Origin: Bacteroidota bacterium | GTDB taxonomy: Bacteria; Bacteroidota; Bacteroidia; Chitinophagales; Chitinophagaceae | NCBI GenBank assembly: GCA_030706635.1 | Contig: JAUZOD010000001.1 | Location: 186,001-250,000, forward strand | Reading direction: 5' to 3' | DNA length: 64,000 nucleotides | Shown here: positions 8,865-19,000 of the stretch, piece by piece | Layout of the letters: every line of letters begins with the position of its first letter | Numbering within the stretch: the stretch's first letter is position 1 | The notes under the pieces: model-generated | What the model was told of the DNA's origin: nothing | Databases searched by the model: none | Seen by the model: the letters and a program-made list of their open reading frames with translations, nothing else | Program-made: the position numbers and the translations under genes

Positions 8865-10250
8865 TTACCACACATAACTGGCTGCGGCACCTGCTTCCAG
8901 GTTACCGGAAAACTTTTTTCCCGACGCGCGAACCGTGAAGGATTGGTTCGAAGTAGTACTATTGGCCAAAATCAAAACGCTTTTACCGTCCGGTGTTTTA
9001 AAAGCCACATCAGACAGGCTGTCTGTCTGGTTAGATTTTATCCGGACCGAACCCGGTGGAACAAATTTAGAAGCCTGGGCAACTACATAATAGGCCAAGT
9101 TGCGGGAAAAATGATTTCCGTCTATGGTCAGGGCTCCCTCACACATTGTACAGCCCCCGTTATCCGTATGGGGTTTATTATCCTTGTCTGCCGCTAAATT
9201 CCAGAGCAATACATTGCGGCTCCAGTTTCGGGTAGCGCCAATGATCAGGTTGGCCACCTGCTCGCCGATATTGAATCCCTGGTCATCAATAACCATTTGC
9301 TCCGTGAAATAAAGTTTTTTATCCGGATGTTTATCGTGCACTTCAGACAGGGCTTCGATTTTCCCTCCATACAAATGAAACCCGGAGCCATTTACGTAAA
9401 CCGCGGCGGCGGGGTCATTCAGTATGGTCAGCGGATATTGCGGCTCATCGCAGTTGTGATCATACAGAATAATCTTCGTTTTGATTCCTTCCTTCCGGAA
9501 AAGCGGTCCCAGGTTATTTTTAATGAAGCGGAGCTGATCCGTTGCCAGCATTTTCATGCTGGGTGTATTGCCCTCATTCAAAGGCTCATTTTGAATGGTA
9601 ATGGCATCTATGCGTATTCCCTGCCGCTGCATGGCCCGGATGTATTTCACAAAATATTTTGCATACAGTCCATCGTACTGCTCTTCCAGGCTGCCGCCTT
9701 TCATCTGCCGGCTGGTTTTCATCCAGGCCGGTGCCGACCAGGGAGAACCGAGAATCTTTATGGCAGGGTTTATAGCCAGGATTTCTTTTAGAACAGGAAT
9801 CACATCTTTTTTATCGTCCTGCAGATCAAAATGGGTCAGCTCTTTATCGGTTTGTCCTTCAGGCATATCATCATAAGTGAATACTCTTTCGTTCAGGTCA
9901 GAGGCGCCAATACTGATCCTCAGGTAACTGACCGCTAAATCAGCGGTTTTTTTGCCGAATATTTCTTCGAGTAATTCTTTCCGGCTATCGGCATCCATCT
10001 GAATGATGTGCTGTGCACTACCGCCCGTAAGTGCAAAACCAAAACCATCGATGGTTTGATAGGTTTTAGAACCATCAACTATAATACTGTTGGAATTTTT
10101 ATTCCCCCGGGCCAATTGCAACGGCAGGGAATGCAACGCCAGCAATTGAGATCTGTCCGGGGTCGTCTCCCAATACTGAACGGTGCTTCGTTGCGGGTAG
10201 GCGCTTGCCAGTAAAAAAGAAAAGAACATTACACAGAAAATACGAAGCAT
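8865..10250 (-). CDS. Glycoside hydrolase family 30 (glucosylceramidase-like)
   Basis: A 461-residue secreted (beta/alpha)8 glycosidase. Residues 1-19 form a signal peptide. The GH30 core begins at QTIDGFGFALTGGSA (about 66-79) and contains LRISIGASD and SPWSAPAWMK. The predicted acid/base is Glu222 in IQNEPLNEG and the nucleophile Glu317 in YFTEQMV, both in the expected order and spacing. A C-terminal beta-sandwich follows. Family members cleave beta-glucosidic, beta-1,6-glucan or xylan linkages; the exact substrate is not readable. It lies downstream of the GH97 gene across a 104-base gap filled by an inverted octad repeat, so it may be expressed at a different level. Confidence 0.9.
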   Translation of the reverse strand: MLRIFCVMFFSFLLASAYPQRSTVQYWETTPDRSQLLALHSLPLQLARGNKNSNSIIVDGSKTYQTIDGFGFALTGGSAQHIIQMDADSRKELLEEIFGKKTADLAVSYLRISIGASDLNERVFTYDDMPEGQTDKELTHFDLQDDKKDVIPVLKEILAINPAIKILGSPWSAPAWMKTSRQMKGGSLEEQYDGLYAKYFVKYIRAMQRQGIRIDAITIQNEPLNEGNTPSMKMLATDQLRFIKNNLGPLFRKEGIKTKIILYDHNCDEPQYPLTILNDPAAAVYVNGSGFHLYGGKIEALSEVHDKHPDKKLYFTEQMVIDDQGFNIGEQVANLIIGATRNWSRNVLLWNLAADKDNKPHTDNGGCTMCEGALTIDGNHFSRNLAYYVVAQASKFVPPGSVRIKSNQTDSLSDVAFKTPDGKSVLILANSTTSNQSFTVRASGKKFSGNLEAGAAASYVW

Positions 10251-10255
10251 GATAA

Positions 10256-10358
10256 ATAATTTGAAAATGTGCTAATTTGAAAATTCGAAAATAGAAGAAT
10301 GCCTTTTTGAAATCCACCACGATTTTCAAATTAACACATCTTCAAATTTTCAAATTAC
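10256..10358. repeat. Inverted octad repeat between GH97 and GH30 genes
   Basis: The left array (10256-10295) consists of 8-nt units ATAATTTG, AAAATGTG, CTAATTTG, AAAATTCG and AAAATAGA. The right array (10319-10358) is the inverted counterpart, units on the other strand reading GTAATTTG, AAAATTTG, AAGATGTG, TTAATTTG and AAAATCGT. The two arms can pair over more than 20 bases with a short spacer. The structure fills nearly the whole 104-base intergenic gap, and the TAA stop of the GH97 gene (10355-10357) lies inside the right array. Confidence 0.85.
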
Positions 10359-12385
10359 CGCTTGCTGATTACCGCAGCCCATCCACCACCAGCCGCCAGG
10401 TGTACGTGTACTGAAGTGGTACTCTGAACCGTTGAAATCTGACGAACATAATCCGTGCCATCCCGCTCTGCATTGATGCCATCGCTGAATGTTTCTGCTT
10501 CAAACGATCCTTCTCCCAGAAAGTCCAGCGGGATTTCCAAGTCGCGCGGCGTCCAATTGCTGAGAGCTCCAACATACCAGGTATTTCCTTTTCGCCGGGC
10601 AACAACGGCAAATTCGCCTACTGTTCCGTCAATGGCAATGGTCTCATCAAATATAGTCGGAAAGGCGGCCATGAAACGGGTACAGAGGCTGTCCTGACGG
10701 TAAGCCGTAGGATTATCGGACAACATCTGCAGCGGCGCTTCATATAAGCTGTACATGGCCAGTTGGTGACAACGTGTTCCCTGACTCATGGGCATGGAAT
10801 TGACCGGCCTGAAACTTGATTCGGATGCATTGCGCATCGCACCCGGCGTATAATCCATTGGCCCAGCCAGCATGCGAATGAAAGGAATCTGCGCATCGTA
10901 TTCCGGAACGTTGCTGTTGTGAGACCATTTATAATTTTCCAGTCCCCGAACGCCTTCACAATTCAACACATTGGGGAAGGTTCGCTGCAGGCCCGATGGC
11001 TTATACATGCCGTGATAATCCAGCACCAGTTTATATTTTGCAGCTTTGGCAGCAACGGCAAAAACTCTTTGTACCATTTGCTGATCATCCCGGTCCAGGA
11101 AATCAATTTTAAATCCTTTCACCCCCATGCGGCTGTAATGTGCAAACAAAGAATCTGTATTTTTTTCTACCGCATACATCGTGGACCACAGGATCACGCC
11201 CACATTCCGGCTACTCCCATAGGCGATGATGCTGTCCAGGTTCACAGCCGGAGAAACATCCAGCAGATTTGTGTCGTTGCTCCAGGACTCATCCAGGATA
11301 ATGTATTCCAGCTTATAGTCTGCCGCAAAATCTATATAATATTTATAGGTTGCCGTATTACATCCGGCTTTGAAATCGACATGACTAACATTCCAGTCGT
11401 TCCACCAGTCCCACGCTACTTTCCCCGGGCGAATCCAGGATATATCGGGCACGCGGGACGGAGAAGCCAGCTTCTGCATCATGTCATTGTTCAGCAATTC
11501 TTTATCGGCCGAACTCATCAGCAATACACGCCAGGGAAAATGACGCGTGCCCGCGACCTTTGCAATAAAGTTCTCCCGCTCATCAACTCTTGAATTCAGA
11601 TTATTCCGGTAAAGGCTCTCCGCCTTTGGATATCCGGCAAACACAGCCTGCAGGCTATTGGGGGAACCTTTTTGCGGTTGGAGGAACATACCCGGATAGT
11701 CTTCCAGGTCGGCTTCGAGTATTGCCAGTTTTTTTCCTTCTTCCAGATTGAGCATTACCGGAAGAAAGCTCAGGGTGTCCTTTGTCAGCCCGTTTAAAGA
11801 CGTTTTCCGGTAGAGGGCTTCGAATCCACTCATAAAAGGATCGCCAGGAACCCGGTACTCGGGAATAACAGGAAAAAGGCCCGTAAGATCTGCCGTGAAA
11901 TGAAAAGCAGCTATTTCATTGCGTATGGTTAGCATGGATTTGCGCCTGGTAAAAAAACGGTAGGCTACGCCGTCGTTATAGGCCCGGAAAATCAATCCGT
12001 ATTTACCGGCAAAGGTCAGGGTCAGCTCGTTGTATTGATCCGTAACAGTTGATTTTTTATAGAGCGGTGTTGCAAAATTCTTATTTACGCTTATTTTCTG
12101 GGATTTCCTGACTACTGCATAACGTCCGAGCACTTCACCGCTACTGAGTTCCATTCCTATTTCTGAAGGAAGCAATACCTGGGTGTTGAGATTTACGACA
12201 GACCACCTCACTTCCGCACCCGTTGCCACTTCGATCGCCAGTTTATGATCCGGCGAAAGCAACCGGTATAATCCGGATTGTGCCTGAAGTGAGGTTCCGG
12301 ATAGTGCTAGAAATAGGGCTATAGAGAATTTTACAATGGACAGTTGACAATTGACAATGGACAATGGAGAAAGATTTGAAGGCAT
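10355..12385 (-). CDS. Glycoside hydrolase family 97 (alpha-glycosidase)
   Basis: A 676-residue secreted enzyme. The N-terminal beta-supersandwich starts around SPDHKLAIEV (44-53), and the catalytic barrel includes WDWWNDWNV (325-333), IILDESWSN (362-370), GFKIDFLDRDDQ (424-435) and LNCEGVRGLE. Asp428 and Glu477 are in the positions expected of the retaining alpha-galactosidase-type members of GH97, so cleavage of alpha-galactosides is my inference; SusB-type inverting activity is less likely. The first ~20 residues are odd: residues 6-17 are encoded by a heptad repeat array, placed before a normal hydrophobic signal core (FSIALFLALSGTSLQAQ). No other in-frame ATG precedes the signal core. 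Upstream is the esterase gene. Confidence 0.92.
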   Translation of the reverse strand: MPSNLSPLSIVNCQLSIVKFSIALFLALSGTSLQAQSGLYRLLSPDHKLAIEVATGAEVRWSVVNLNTQVLLPSEIGMELSSGEVLGRYAVVRKSQKISVNKNFATPLYKKSTVTDQYNELTLTFAGKYGLIFRAYNDGVAYRFFTRRKSMLTIRNEIAAFHFTADLTGLFPVIPEYRVPGDPFMSGFEALYRKTSLNGLTKDTLSFLPVMLNLEEGKKLAILEADLEDYPGMFLQPQKGSPNSLQAVFAGYPKAESLYRNNLNSRVDERENFIAKVAGTRHFPWRVLLMSSADKELLNNDMMQKLASPSRVPDISWIRPGKVAWDWWNDWNVSHVDFKAGCNTATYKYYIDFAADYKLEYIILDESWSNDTNLLDVSPAVNLDSIIAYGSSRNVGVILWSTMYAVEKNTDSLFAHYSRMGVKGFKIDFLDRDDQQMVQRVFAVAAKAAKYKLVLDYHGMYKPSGLQRTFPNVLNCEGVRGLENYKWSHNSNVPEYDAQIPFIRMLAGPMDYTPGAMRNASESSFRPVNSMPMSQGTRCHQLAMYSLYEAPLQMLSDNPTAYRQDSLCTRFMAAFPTIFDETIAIDGTVGEFAVVARRKGNTWYVGALSNWTPRDLEIPLDFLGEGSFEAETFSDGINAERDGTDYVRQISTVQSTTSVHVHLAAGGGWAAVISKR

Positions 12386-12510
12386 AATAATTCAATTTTG
12401 ATAAGGCGTATGCTGGTTCATTCAATATTTCACCTTTTGAAAATAGTCATTTCATTTCCACCCTCACTGTCCATTATCCATTGTCAATTGTACATTGTAC
12501 ATTGTCAATT
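12335..12510. repeat. Inverted heptad repeat spanning the GH97 gene start and the esterase gene end
   Basis: The left array (12335-12369) has five units: AATGGAC, AGTTGAC, AATTGAC, AATGGAC and AATGGAG. The right array (12469-12510) has six units in inverted orientation: GTCCATT, ATCCATT, GTCAATT, GTACATT, GTACATT and GTCAATT. The arms are separated by about 100 bases. The left arm lies inside the 5' end of the GH97 coding sequence. The right arm contains the TGA stop of the esterase gene. Confidence 0.85.
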
Positions 12511-13443
12511 GCCTGTAGATTTCAGCCACTCCAGGCAAATGTCCATCCACCTGATATCACTGGTCTTATTGATGAGGCCGAAGCCGTGACCACCTTTTTC
12601 ATAAAGGAAAACCTTAACGGGAATATGGTGCTTTTTCAGCGCCGAGGCAAAGGCCTCGCTGTTGGCATACGGAACGGCAGGATCATCTTTGGCATGAACC
12701 AGGAAAGCTGGCGGGGTTTGATCCGTAACCTGTAGTTCGTTTGAATAATATTTAATTTTCTCCTGTGATGGGTTCTTACCCAGAAGCTGATCCCTGGAGC
12801 CGATATGACCTATCGCGTCAGTAAAACTGATCACGGGATAAATCAGCAGCATAAAATCGGGCCGCAGATTGATCTTCCGGGGATTGTCAATATAGGATTT
12901 CTTGAAATGCGTGCCCGCAGTGGAAGCCAGATGGCCCCCCGCTGAAAATCCCATAATGCCTACGTGATGCGGATCAATCCCCCATTCAGCCGCCCGTGAC
13001 CGAACAATCTGCAAGGCCCGCTGGGCATCCTGCAAAGGGCCAATTTCCTTATTGACCATGGTATGATCATTGGGGATCCGGTACTTCAGGACAAATGCAG
13101 CTATCCCGGCATCATTAAAACTTTTGGCTACGTCAGCTCCTTCATGACCGGCTGCAACCACCCAGTAGCCGCCGCCCGGACAAATAATAACGGCCACGCC
13201 GGTCGCTTTTTCTTTCGGAGGAAGACAAACCGTCAGGGTCGGCCGGGAAATTTTGCTGATAATCAAGAGCCCATCCGCATCATATTCAGAAGTCTCTTCA
13301 TCGGGTGCCGGCTTTGAATTTGGAATTTTGCCCGGATATAAAGGCAAAACGATCTGTGCACCCGATTCTATTAAAAAAGTAGACATGAAAACGAAAAATA
13401 AAAGGAAGGAGCGAAATAAAGGGAGCTCCCGGAAGCGTTTCAT
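12505..13443 (-). CDS. Secreted alpha/beta hydrolase, acetyl-xylan esterase-like
   Basis: 312 residues with an N-terminal signal (LLFFVFMSTFLIESGAQ). The alpha/beta-hydrolase fold shows the oxyanion region CPGGGY, the nucleophile elbow GFSAGGHLAS (Ser in GxSxGG), the acid Asp in HAKDDPAVPY and the His in GGHGFGL. This matches the BD-FAE / carbohydrate esterase-like group that removes acetyl or other ester groups from plant polysaccharides and is often encoded with glycosidases. It is the first gene of a minus-strand run with GH97 and GH30, diverging from the GntR regulator. The last codon and stop fall in a heptad repeat. Confidence 0.85.
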   Translation of the reverse strand: MKRFRELPLFRSFLLFFVFMSTFLIESGAQIVLPLYPGKIPNSKPAPDEETSEYDADGLLIISKISRPTLTVCLPPKEKATGVAVIICPGGGYWVVAAGHEGADVAKSFNDAGIAAFVLKYRIPNDHTMVNKEIGPLQDAQRALQIVRSRAAEWGIDPHHVGIMGFSAGGHLASTAGTHFKKSYIDNPRKINLRPDFMLLIYPVISFTDAIGHIGSRDQLLGKNPSQEKIKYYSNELQVTDQTPPAFLVHAKDDPAVPYANSEAFASALKKHHIPVKVFLYEKGGHGFGLINKTSDIRWMDICLEWLKSTGN

Positions 13444-13644
13444 ATCAACAATTTAACAAAAAATCCCGAAAACGCTGATTCGCTCCGGAATTAATTCATC
13501 TTTACCATCAGCAAATCATTTAATTTGCAAAACGCAGCCATTATTTCCTTTAGGGCCTGCACTTTTACAACCGCATAAAGGCATTCATTGGTTTCTCAAG
13601 AACGAACGCAGGAATGCCGGAAAGGCAGACAAAGAGTTCCGCTT

Positions 13645-14664
13645 ATGAATAATATATATGAAATCAATTCGGAAAGAAAAACACCCAAATACCTTCAGAT
13701 CATTGATTCCATCAACAACTCCATTAAAAATGGAAAACTGAAAAAAGGAGACCGACTACTGTCCATCAATGAGCTGAGCAATGAATTTCTCCTGTCCCGG
13801 GATACCGTTCAGAAAGCCTATGATTTGCTGGAGAAAAAAGGAGTGATCCTGCCGGTTAGGGGGAAGGGATTCTATATCAACAGAACAGATATCAATACTT
13901 CATACCGGATCTTGCTTCTCTTTAATAAGATCAGCAATTATAAAAAACAGATCTACAATGCATTTGTACAGGCTATGGGTACCCATGCGGTAATTGATCT
14001 GAAGATTCATTATTCCAATACCCGGATCTTCAGTAACCTGCTGGAAAATCATATGCATGAATATGATTATTATGTGATCATGCCCCACTTCTATGAACAT
14101 GAAGAAGAAGCTTATGCCCTTATCCGGAAAATTCCCACGGAAAAATTACTCATCCTGGATAAAGACGTTCGCAACCTGAATTCCAATTATGCCGCGGTGT
14201 ACCAGGATTTTAAAAATGATATCGGAGACGCCCTGCAAACCGGTCTGCCTTTGCTCAAAAAATACGATAAACTAATATTGGTTTATCCCAAGCTGATCTC
14301 CTATCCAAATGAAATTGTTGTTGGCTTTCGTAATTTTTGTATGGCCTTCAACCAGAAGTATTCCATCATCCAGGAAATAAACCCGGACACAGCTGTTCAT
14401 CCAAAAGAAGCCTTTATTGTAATAGAAGAAACGGATCTCGTTAATCTCATTAAAATCTGCAGAAGCCAAAAATGGATGGTTGGCAAAGACGTAGGCATCA
14501 TCTCGTATAACGAGACCCCGTTAAAGGAAATTTTACAGGAAGGTATTACCGTGCTCTCCACCGACCATACTAAAATGGGCGAAGATGCGGCCAGACTAAT
14601 CCTGGAAAATAAAAAAGAGAAAATAAAAAACCCTTTCAGCCTGTTGATCCGCAAATCTTTATAG
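13645..14664 (+). CDS. GntR-family regulator with LacI-type sensor domain
   Basis: A 339-residue regulator. The N-terminal winged helix (about 1-75) includes IKNGKLKKGDRLLSINELS and LSRDTVQKAYDLLEKKGVI, standard for GntR DNA-binding domains. The remainder resembles a periplasmic-binding-protein-like sugar sensor domain of the kind found in Bacteroidota carbohydrate regulators. The ATG at 13645 (MNNIYEINSERKTPKYLQI) is chosen over an upstream TTG at 13588, because the family normally begins just before the KTPKYLQI helix. It is transcribed away from the esterase-GH97-GH30 run, across a 200-base intergenic region, and probably controls it. Confidence 0.88.
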   Translation: MNNIYEINSERKTPKYLQIIDSINNSIKNGKLKKGDRLLSINELSNEFLLSRDTVQKAYDLLEKKGVILPVRGKGFYINRTDINTSYRILLLFNKISNYKKQIYNAFVQAMGTHAVIDLKIHYSNTRIFSNLLENHMHEYDYYVIMPHFYEHEEEAYALIRKIPTEKLLILDKDVRNLNSNYAAVYQDFKNDIGDALQTGLPLLKKYDKLILVYPKLISYPNEIVVGFRNFCMAFNQKYSIIQEINPDTAVHPKEAFIVIEETDLVNLIKICRSQKWMVGKDVGIISYNETPLKEILQEGITVLSTDHTKMGEDAARLILENKKEKIKNPFSLLIRKSL

Positions 14665-14744
14665 CTGTTTGCTCCGGATTGCCGGACGGTGTAATGCTAA
14701 AATTCATTTGTGGATGGAATCGCTCCCAAACGAAGAGACCGCGA

Positions 14745-16091
14745 CTAGTTTTTCTGTTCGGCTATAAAGGGTCTCATGCCGGCAGCTTTCATCTTTTGAA
14801 TCGCCAGTTTCCCCACTTCCTTTCCGGTTTTCTGGCCGTTAACAATTGCATCCCGAAAATGAATGCCTCCATAGAGCCTGGAGATGCAGGCTTCTTCCGC
14901 TGCATTTCGAAATGAAGAAAACCTTCTCGGGGTAGCACCGGAACTTACCTCGGTATCATCGGTATAAGAAAACCCATCCCCCAGAAAGAAGGTCAGGATC
15001 TCTGCTGCAGAAGTGGAGACAATGCTGTGGGCGCTGATGTATTCCGGGAAGGGGGGAGTCTGTAGCAAAGGCACCCACCTCACATCTATGTACCTGTTAA
15101 TATAGGTAACTGGCCTGATCCGGTTGCTGCGATACTTTTCTTCCCAGGCGCTGATGAATGCGTCCATCATGGTGACGGAAAGCATGGTATAAACCTGCAC
15201 TGACTGATTGAAAGACAACCTGGCTCTTTTTGCGGCGATCCCGGCTATATTCATCCAATGGCCACCCGGACTTATTTTTTTAAACCCAATCATCATATGG
15301 CCTTCCGTTTGGACGGCAAAAGGATTATTATCCCAGAAATTGGCAATGGCTTCATATTCCGGAACCGCCTTCCTGGAAATATCATATACTTCTTTTGCCA
15401 GCTTATAAAAGGCACTGCTGCTATCTTTGCTGAAAGGAGTCAGCGGCAATGGCTTAAACTCGCCGGCTGAATCAATGATCAGTGTATGGATAGTCTTCCA
15501 GTTAGGTTCCACTGCTTCCGCGTAATCAGGCGGTGTCGGATCCCAGTACGGCTCGCCTTTCTTAGGCGTATAACCCAGCCTTGCACTCAGCTTGTTGTAA
15601 TTGTCTGTTTTTGAATAAGCAACAATGGTTTCAGTCATTGCCTTGGCCACCGTAACCGACTGCCCGATTACCGCAGGCGTTATTTTTGCTTTTTTGCAAA
15701 TCTTAAGCAGGTCCCCTTCCTGTTTTTCCAGCATATATCCGGATGGCAGCAGGCGCTTCCCAGTCTCCAGAATACAATAAAGAGATGCGAGCCGGTAATT
15801 GTATTTTCCTTTATCAACCCCCACATAGTTTAGATGATAACCGTTCAGTACAGAAGACAGCGGTATAATACTTGGATCATTTTGGGAAACAATTTCATAG
15901 GTACCCATCAGACAATAGGCATAATAACGGGCCGCAGCCGGAGGATTGATGACATCATGTATCATTACATGCGAAAGAGCATAAACTGCCGACTGAATGT
16001 CGTTTTCAAAATTTGCGGTCAGTGGCTGGGCATAAGCGCCCCGACACAGAAAGCAGGCTGCTATTAATAGCTTCTTCATTTTCGTTGTCAT
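14745..16091 (-). CDS. Vanadium-dependent haloperoxidase-like PAP2 protein
   Basis: 448 residues with a signal peptide (KKLLIAACFLCRGAYAQ). The vanadate/phosphate pocket motifs are present in order: Lys319 with RIRP (324-327), PEYISAHS (349-356, His355 as candidate catalytic base), and SRLYGGIHFRD (404-414, with Arg405 and His411 binding the oxyanion). This is the KxxxxxxRP / PSGH / SRxxxGxHxxxD pattern of vanadium haloperoxidases and acid phosphatases, with the GH of PSGH replaced by AH. Substrate and halide use are unknown. Its ATG overlaps the stop of the ASPIC/FG-GAP gene in an ATGA junction, indicating translational coupling. Confidence 0.85.
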   Translation of the reverse strand: MTTKMKKLLIAACFLCRGAYAQPLTANFENDIQSAVYALSHVMIHDVINPPAAARYYAYCLMGTYEIVSQNDPSIIPLSSVLNGYHLNYVGVDKGKYNYRLASLYCILETGKRLLPSGYMLEKQEGDLLKICKKAKITPAVIGQSVTVAKAMTETIVAYSKTDNYNKLSARLGYTPKKGEPYWDPTPPDYAEAVEPNWKTIHTLIIDSAGEFKPLPLTPFSKDSSSAFYKLAKEVYDISRKAVPEYEAIANFWDNNPFAVQTEGHMMIGFKKISPGGHWMNIAGIAAKRARLSFNQSVQVYTMLSVTMMDAFISAWEEKYRSNRIRPVTYINRYIDVRWVPLLQTPPFPEYISAHSIVSTSAAEILTFFLGDGFSYTDDTEVSSGATPRRFSSFRNAAEEACISRLYGGIHFRDAIVNGQKTGKEVGKLAIQKMKAAGMRPFIAEQKN

Positions 16092-19000
16092 TTCTCTTTA
16101 TAAAACTCTAACTTCTCATCATTGATTCCGACAAGGATATATTTTTTACCGTCAATACCGATTTCTTCGGCCGACTTCACGTCTCCTTTAATGGAAAGTC
16201 CCGATAAGGGTTGGGGAACATACGTAAATCCGCCTTTTCCATCCCCTGCGAGCAAACAACCGTAATTGGCGTCAATACTGCCGATCTTCAGACGGTTATC
16301 CATGTGATTTCCCAGAAGCAAAAGATCCGCATGCCCATCTCCAGTAAAATCTCCGGTCAGTATTCTGGTGACCATGGAAAACTGAGCCTGTACCGGCAAT
16401 ATTGTTTTAATAAATTTCCCCCCTCGGTTTAGGAAACAAACAGTGCGGCTTTCCGTTACCGTTAGTTTAGATGCCCCCGCCAGTTCCTTTTCCGAGAAAA
16501 TATCTTTTATAGTCGCATCCGCATAAGCTTTATAACTGTGAAATTTCAGGCGCATGGGATAGATCTGGTTATTCAATTCATCACGGCTTACGAAAGGATA
16601 ACTTTTCCCCTGAATATAAAAATTAAAGAAAGGGTCAATAGATCCATTGTTATCAAAATCGGCATAATATAACTCTCCGGGTTCCTTTTCGGAAACATGG
16701 ATCTGTGAATTCAGGCCAAGATTACCGGCGATGATATCCGGTTGTCCATCTCCATCCACATCCGCAATGCTGATGCAATTCCAAAACCCCTGCTGACCTT
16801 CTTCGAAATAATCCTTGGTTTTATCAGTAAAACCGTCAGGCAGGTTAATAAAAATTTTAACCGGCATGAATTCGCCGCAAAGAATCAGATCCTTTCTTCC
16901 GTCATTGTTCAGATCCACCCATTGCGCATCGGTCACCATACCCAGGCTGTCAAATGGTGTCGGTGACACATGATAAGTACCTTTGCCGTCATTGACTAGC
17001 AAAAAACTTCTCGGTGTTACCGGATAGGCACCCGGGATTACTCTTCCACCTACAAATAAATCCAGATCGCCATCGTTGTCAAAATCGCAGGGTCTTACGC
17101 AGGATTTACTGCTGGCGCTGAGGTTGGGAAGTGCGGTTTGTGCGAGTTGAAAATTGCCTTTTCCGTCATTGAGGAATAATTCATCCTGCAGAGACGGCGT
17201 ATTGGGTTGAAAAAGAGAATAGCCCCCTTTGGCGGTGTAAAGATCCGGGAATCCGTCTCCGTTTGCATCAAAGAACACGGCAGCGGAAATAGCCGAAGAA
17301 TTTTCGTCTCCGATATCAATGGCCAGCGGGCTGAATTTACCACCTGGCTGCTGAACATATATCTTCCCATATTTGTCTTTATCGCCACTGATAAAAATAT
17401 CTTCCAGTCCGTCTTTATTAATATCTCCCGACGCAACAACAGGACCTGTTTTCGAATACATGAATAGCATCAGGAGCTGGCGTTTGAAATCATTCTCCGT
17501 AAAAGCAACATTTTTATAATCGACAAAATCCGGCGCCCTGACAAAAACGGTTTCATTTTTCACCGGTTTGAGAATCCATGGCGAATTCGCATGAGGATCT
17601 TCCGCTATTTTCAGTTCCTGGTTCGCCTTGATGTTCGTTAGCAATTGAGTGGTCTGATCGGGCCAGATAATCCTCACGGAATCAACCTGCTGCTGTTCTG
17701 CAAGCCCGAAATGAAGTTTGGTGGTTACGCAGGAAAGATAACCCCGGTTGGGGTTTACTTCCTGATATTGAACAGACCCCTTATTGTACAGATACGCTTT
17801 CGCTCCGATGGCGTGTGTATTTGGTCCATCGCCTTTCAGGGATATGGAAAGATAGTTACTGTTGTGTTGTTCCCGGCTCATATTCTGGTAAACAAAAGCA
17901 TTCTGATTGATATTGTTTATCAGCAGATCCAGATCGCCGTCATTGTCGAGGTCGGCAAAAACCGCTCCGCTGGAAATCTTCGAATCCATGAGCCCCCACT
18001 CCTTTTGTTTGTTGGAAAAAGTAAGATCGTGGTTATTACGGAAAATATAATTCGGATAAATGGTCACCGGCATCGCTTTTACGAGATCCATCAGCAATTC
18101 CGGTTCTTTATCCATCTGCTTTTTTATTTTGTAATCACCCCAATAGCGCAGAAAATCCTTATTGGTGTAGTCGCGTAAATAGCCGGTTGAGACAAACAGA
18201 TCTTTATAACCATCATTGTCAAAATCCGCAAGGAGGGGGCACCAGCTCCAGTCTGTATTGGATACGCCGGCGAACTGGGCTATCTCGCTAAAAGTACCGT
18301 CGCCGTTGTTCAGCTCCAGCATATTGCGCATATATTGCTTGTAAAGACCCTGATCCTGCATGATCTGAAAATTCTCATAGTTCTCCTGGAGTTGCAGCAA
18401 TTTCTGACGACGGTTGCTTTCGGGCAGCATATCCAGCGTCATAACATCCGGCAGGCCGTCATTATTGAAATCGGCAATATCGACGCCCATCGAAAATTCT
18501 GATAAATGCCGGAAATAGTCCTTCGATTTTTCCGTGAATGTGCCGTCATGGTTATTGATATAGAGGTAGTCCGGCTCATTATAATCATTGGTAACATAGA
18601 TGTCCTGCCATCCGTCCTGGTTCACATCTGCGATGGCCACGCCCAGTCCAAAAGTCAGGGGATCCTGGTGAATTCCGGCCTTTTTTGATACATCCACAAA
18701 ATGGCCGTGCTGGTTTTCAAACAACTTGTCACCTGCCATTTCATCAGTGAGGTCTTTGTATTTGGCCAGCTCGAGATTGCTGACTTTAATAATGTTGTGA
18801 TTTAGCAGAAACATGTCCAGATCCCCATCGTTATCGTAATCAAAAAACACGGCCTGCGTGCCGTAACCAGGATCATCGAGTCCATATTCTTTTGCCTCTT
18901 CTTTAAATTTTAGATCTCCCTGATTAATGAACAGCTGGTTCCTCCGGATATTGGAATCCACTTTACCCGAATAACAGATATAAATGTCAAGCAGCCCGTC

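Noticed and set aside
10919-11593. 224-residue plus-strand frame inside the GH97 gene.
   Set aside because: Antisense shadow of a gene with clear family motifs; no motif of its own.
12398-12589. Small plus-strand frames crossing the heptad repeats near 12.4-12.7 kb.
   Set aside because: Their sequence is mainly translated repeat and antisense of the esterase gene.
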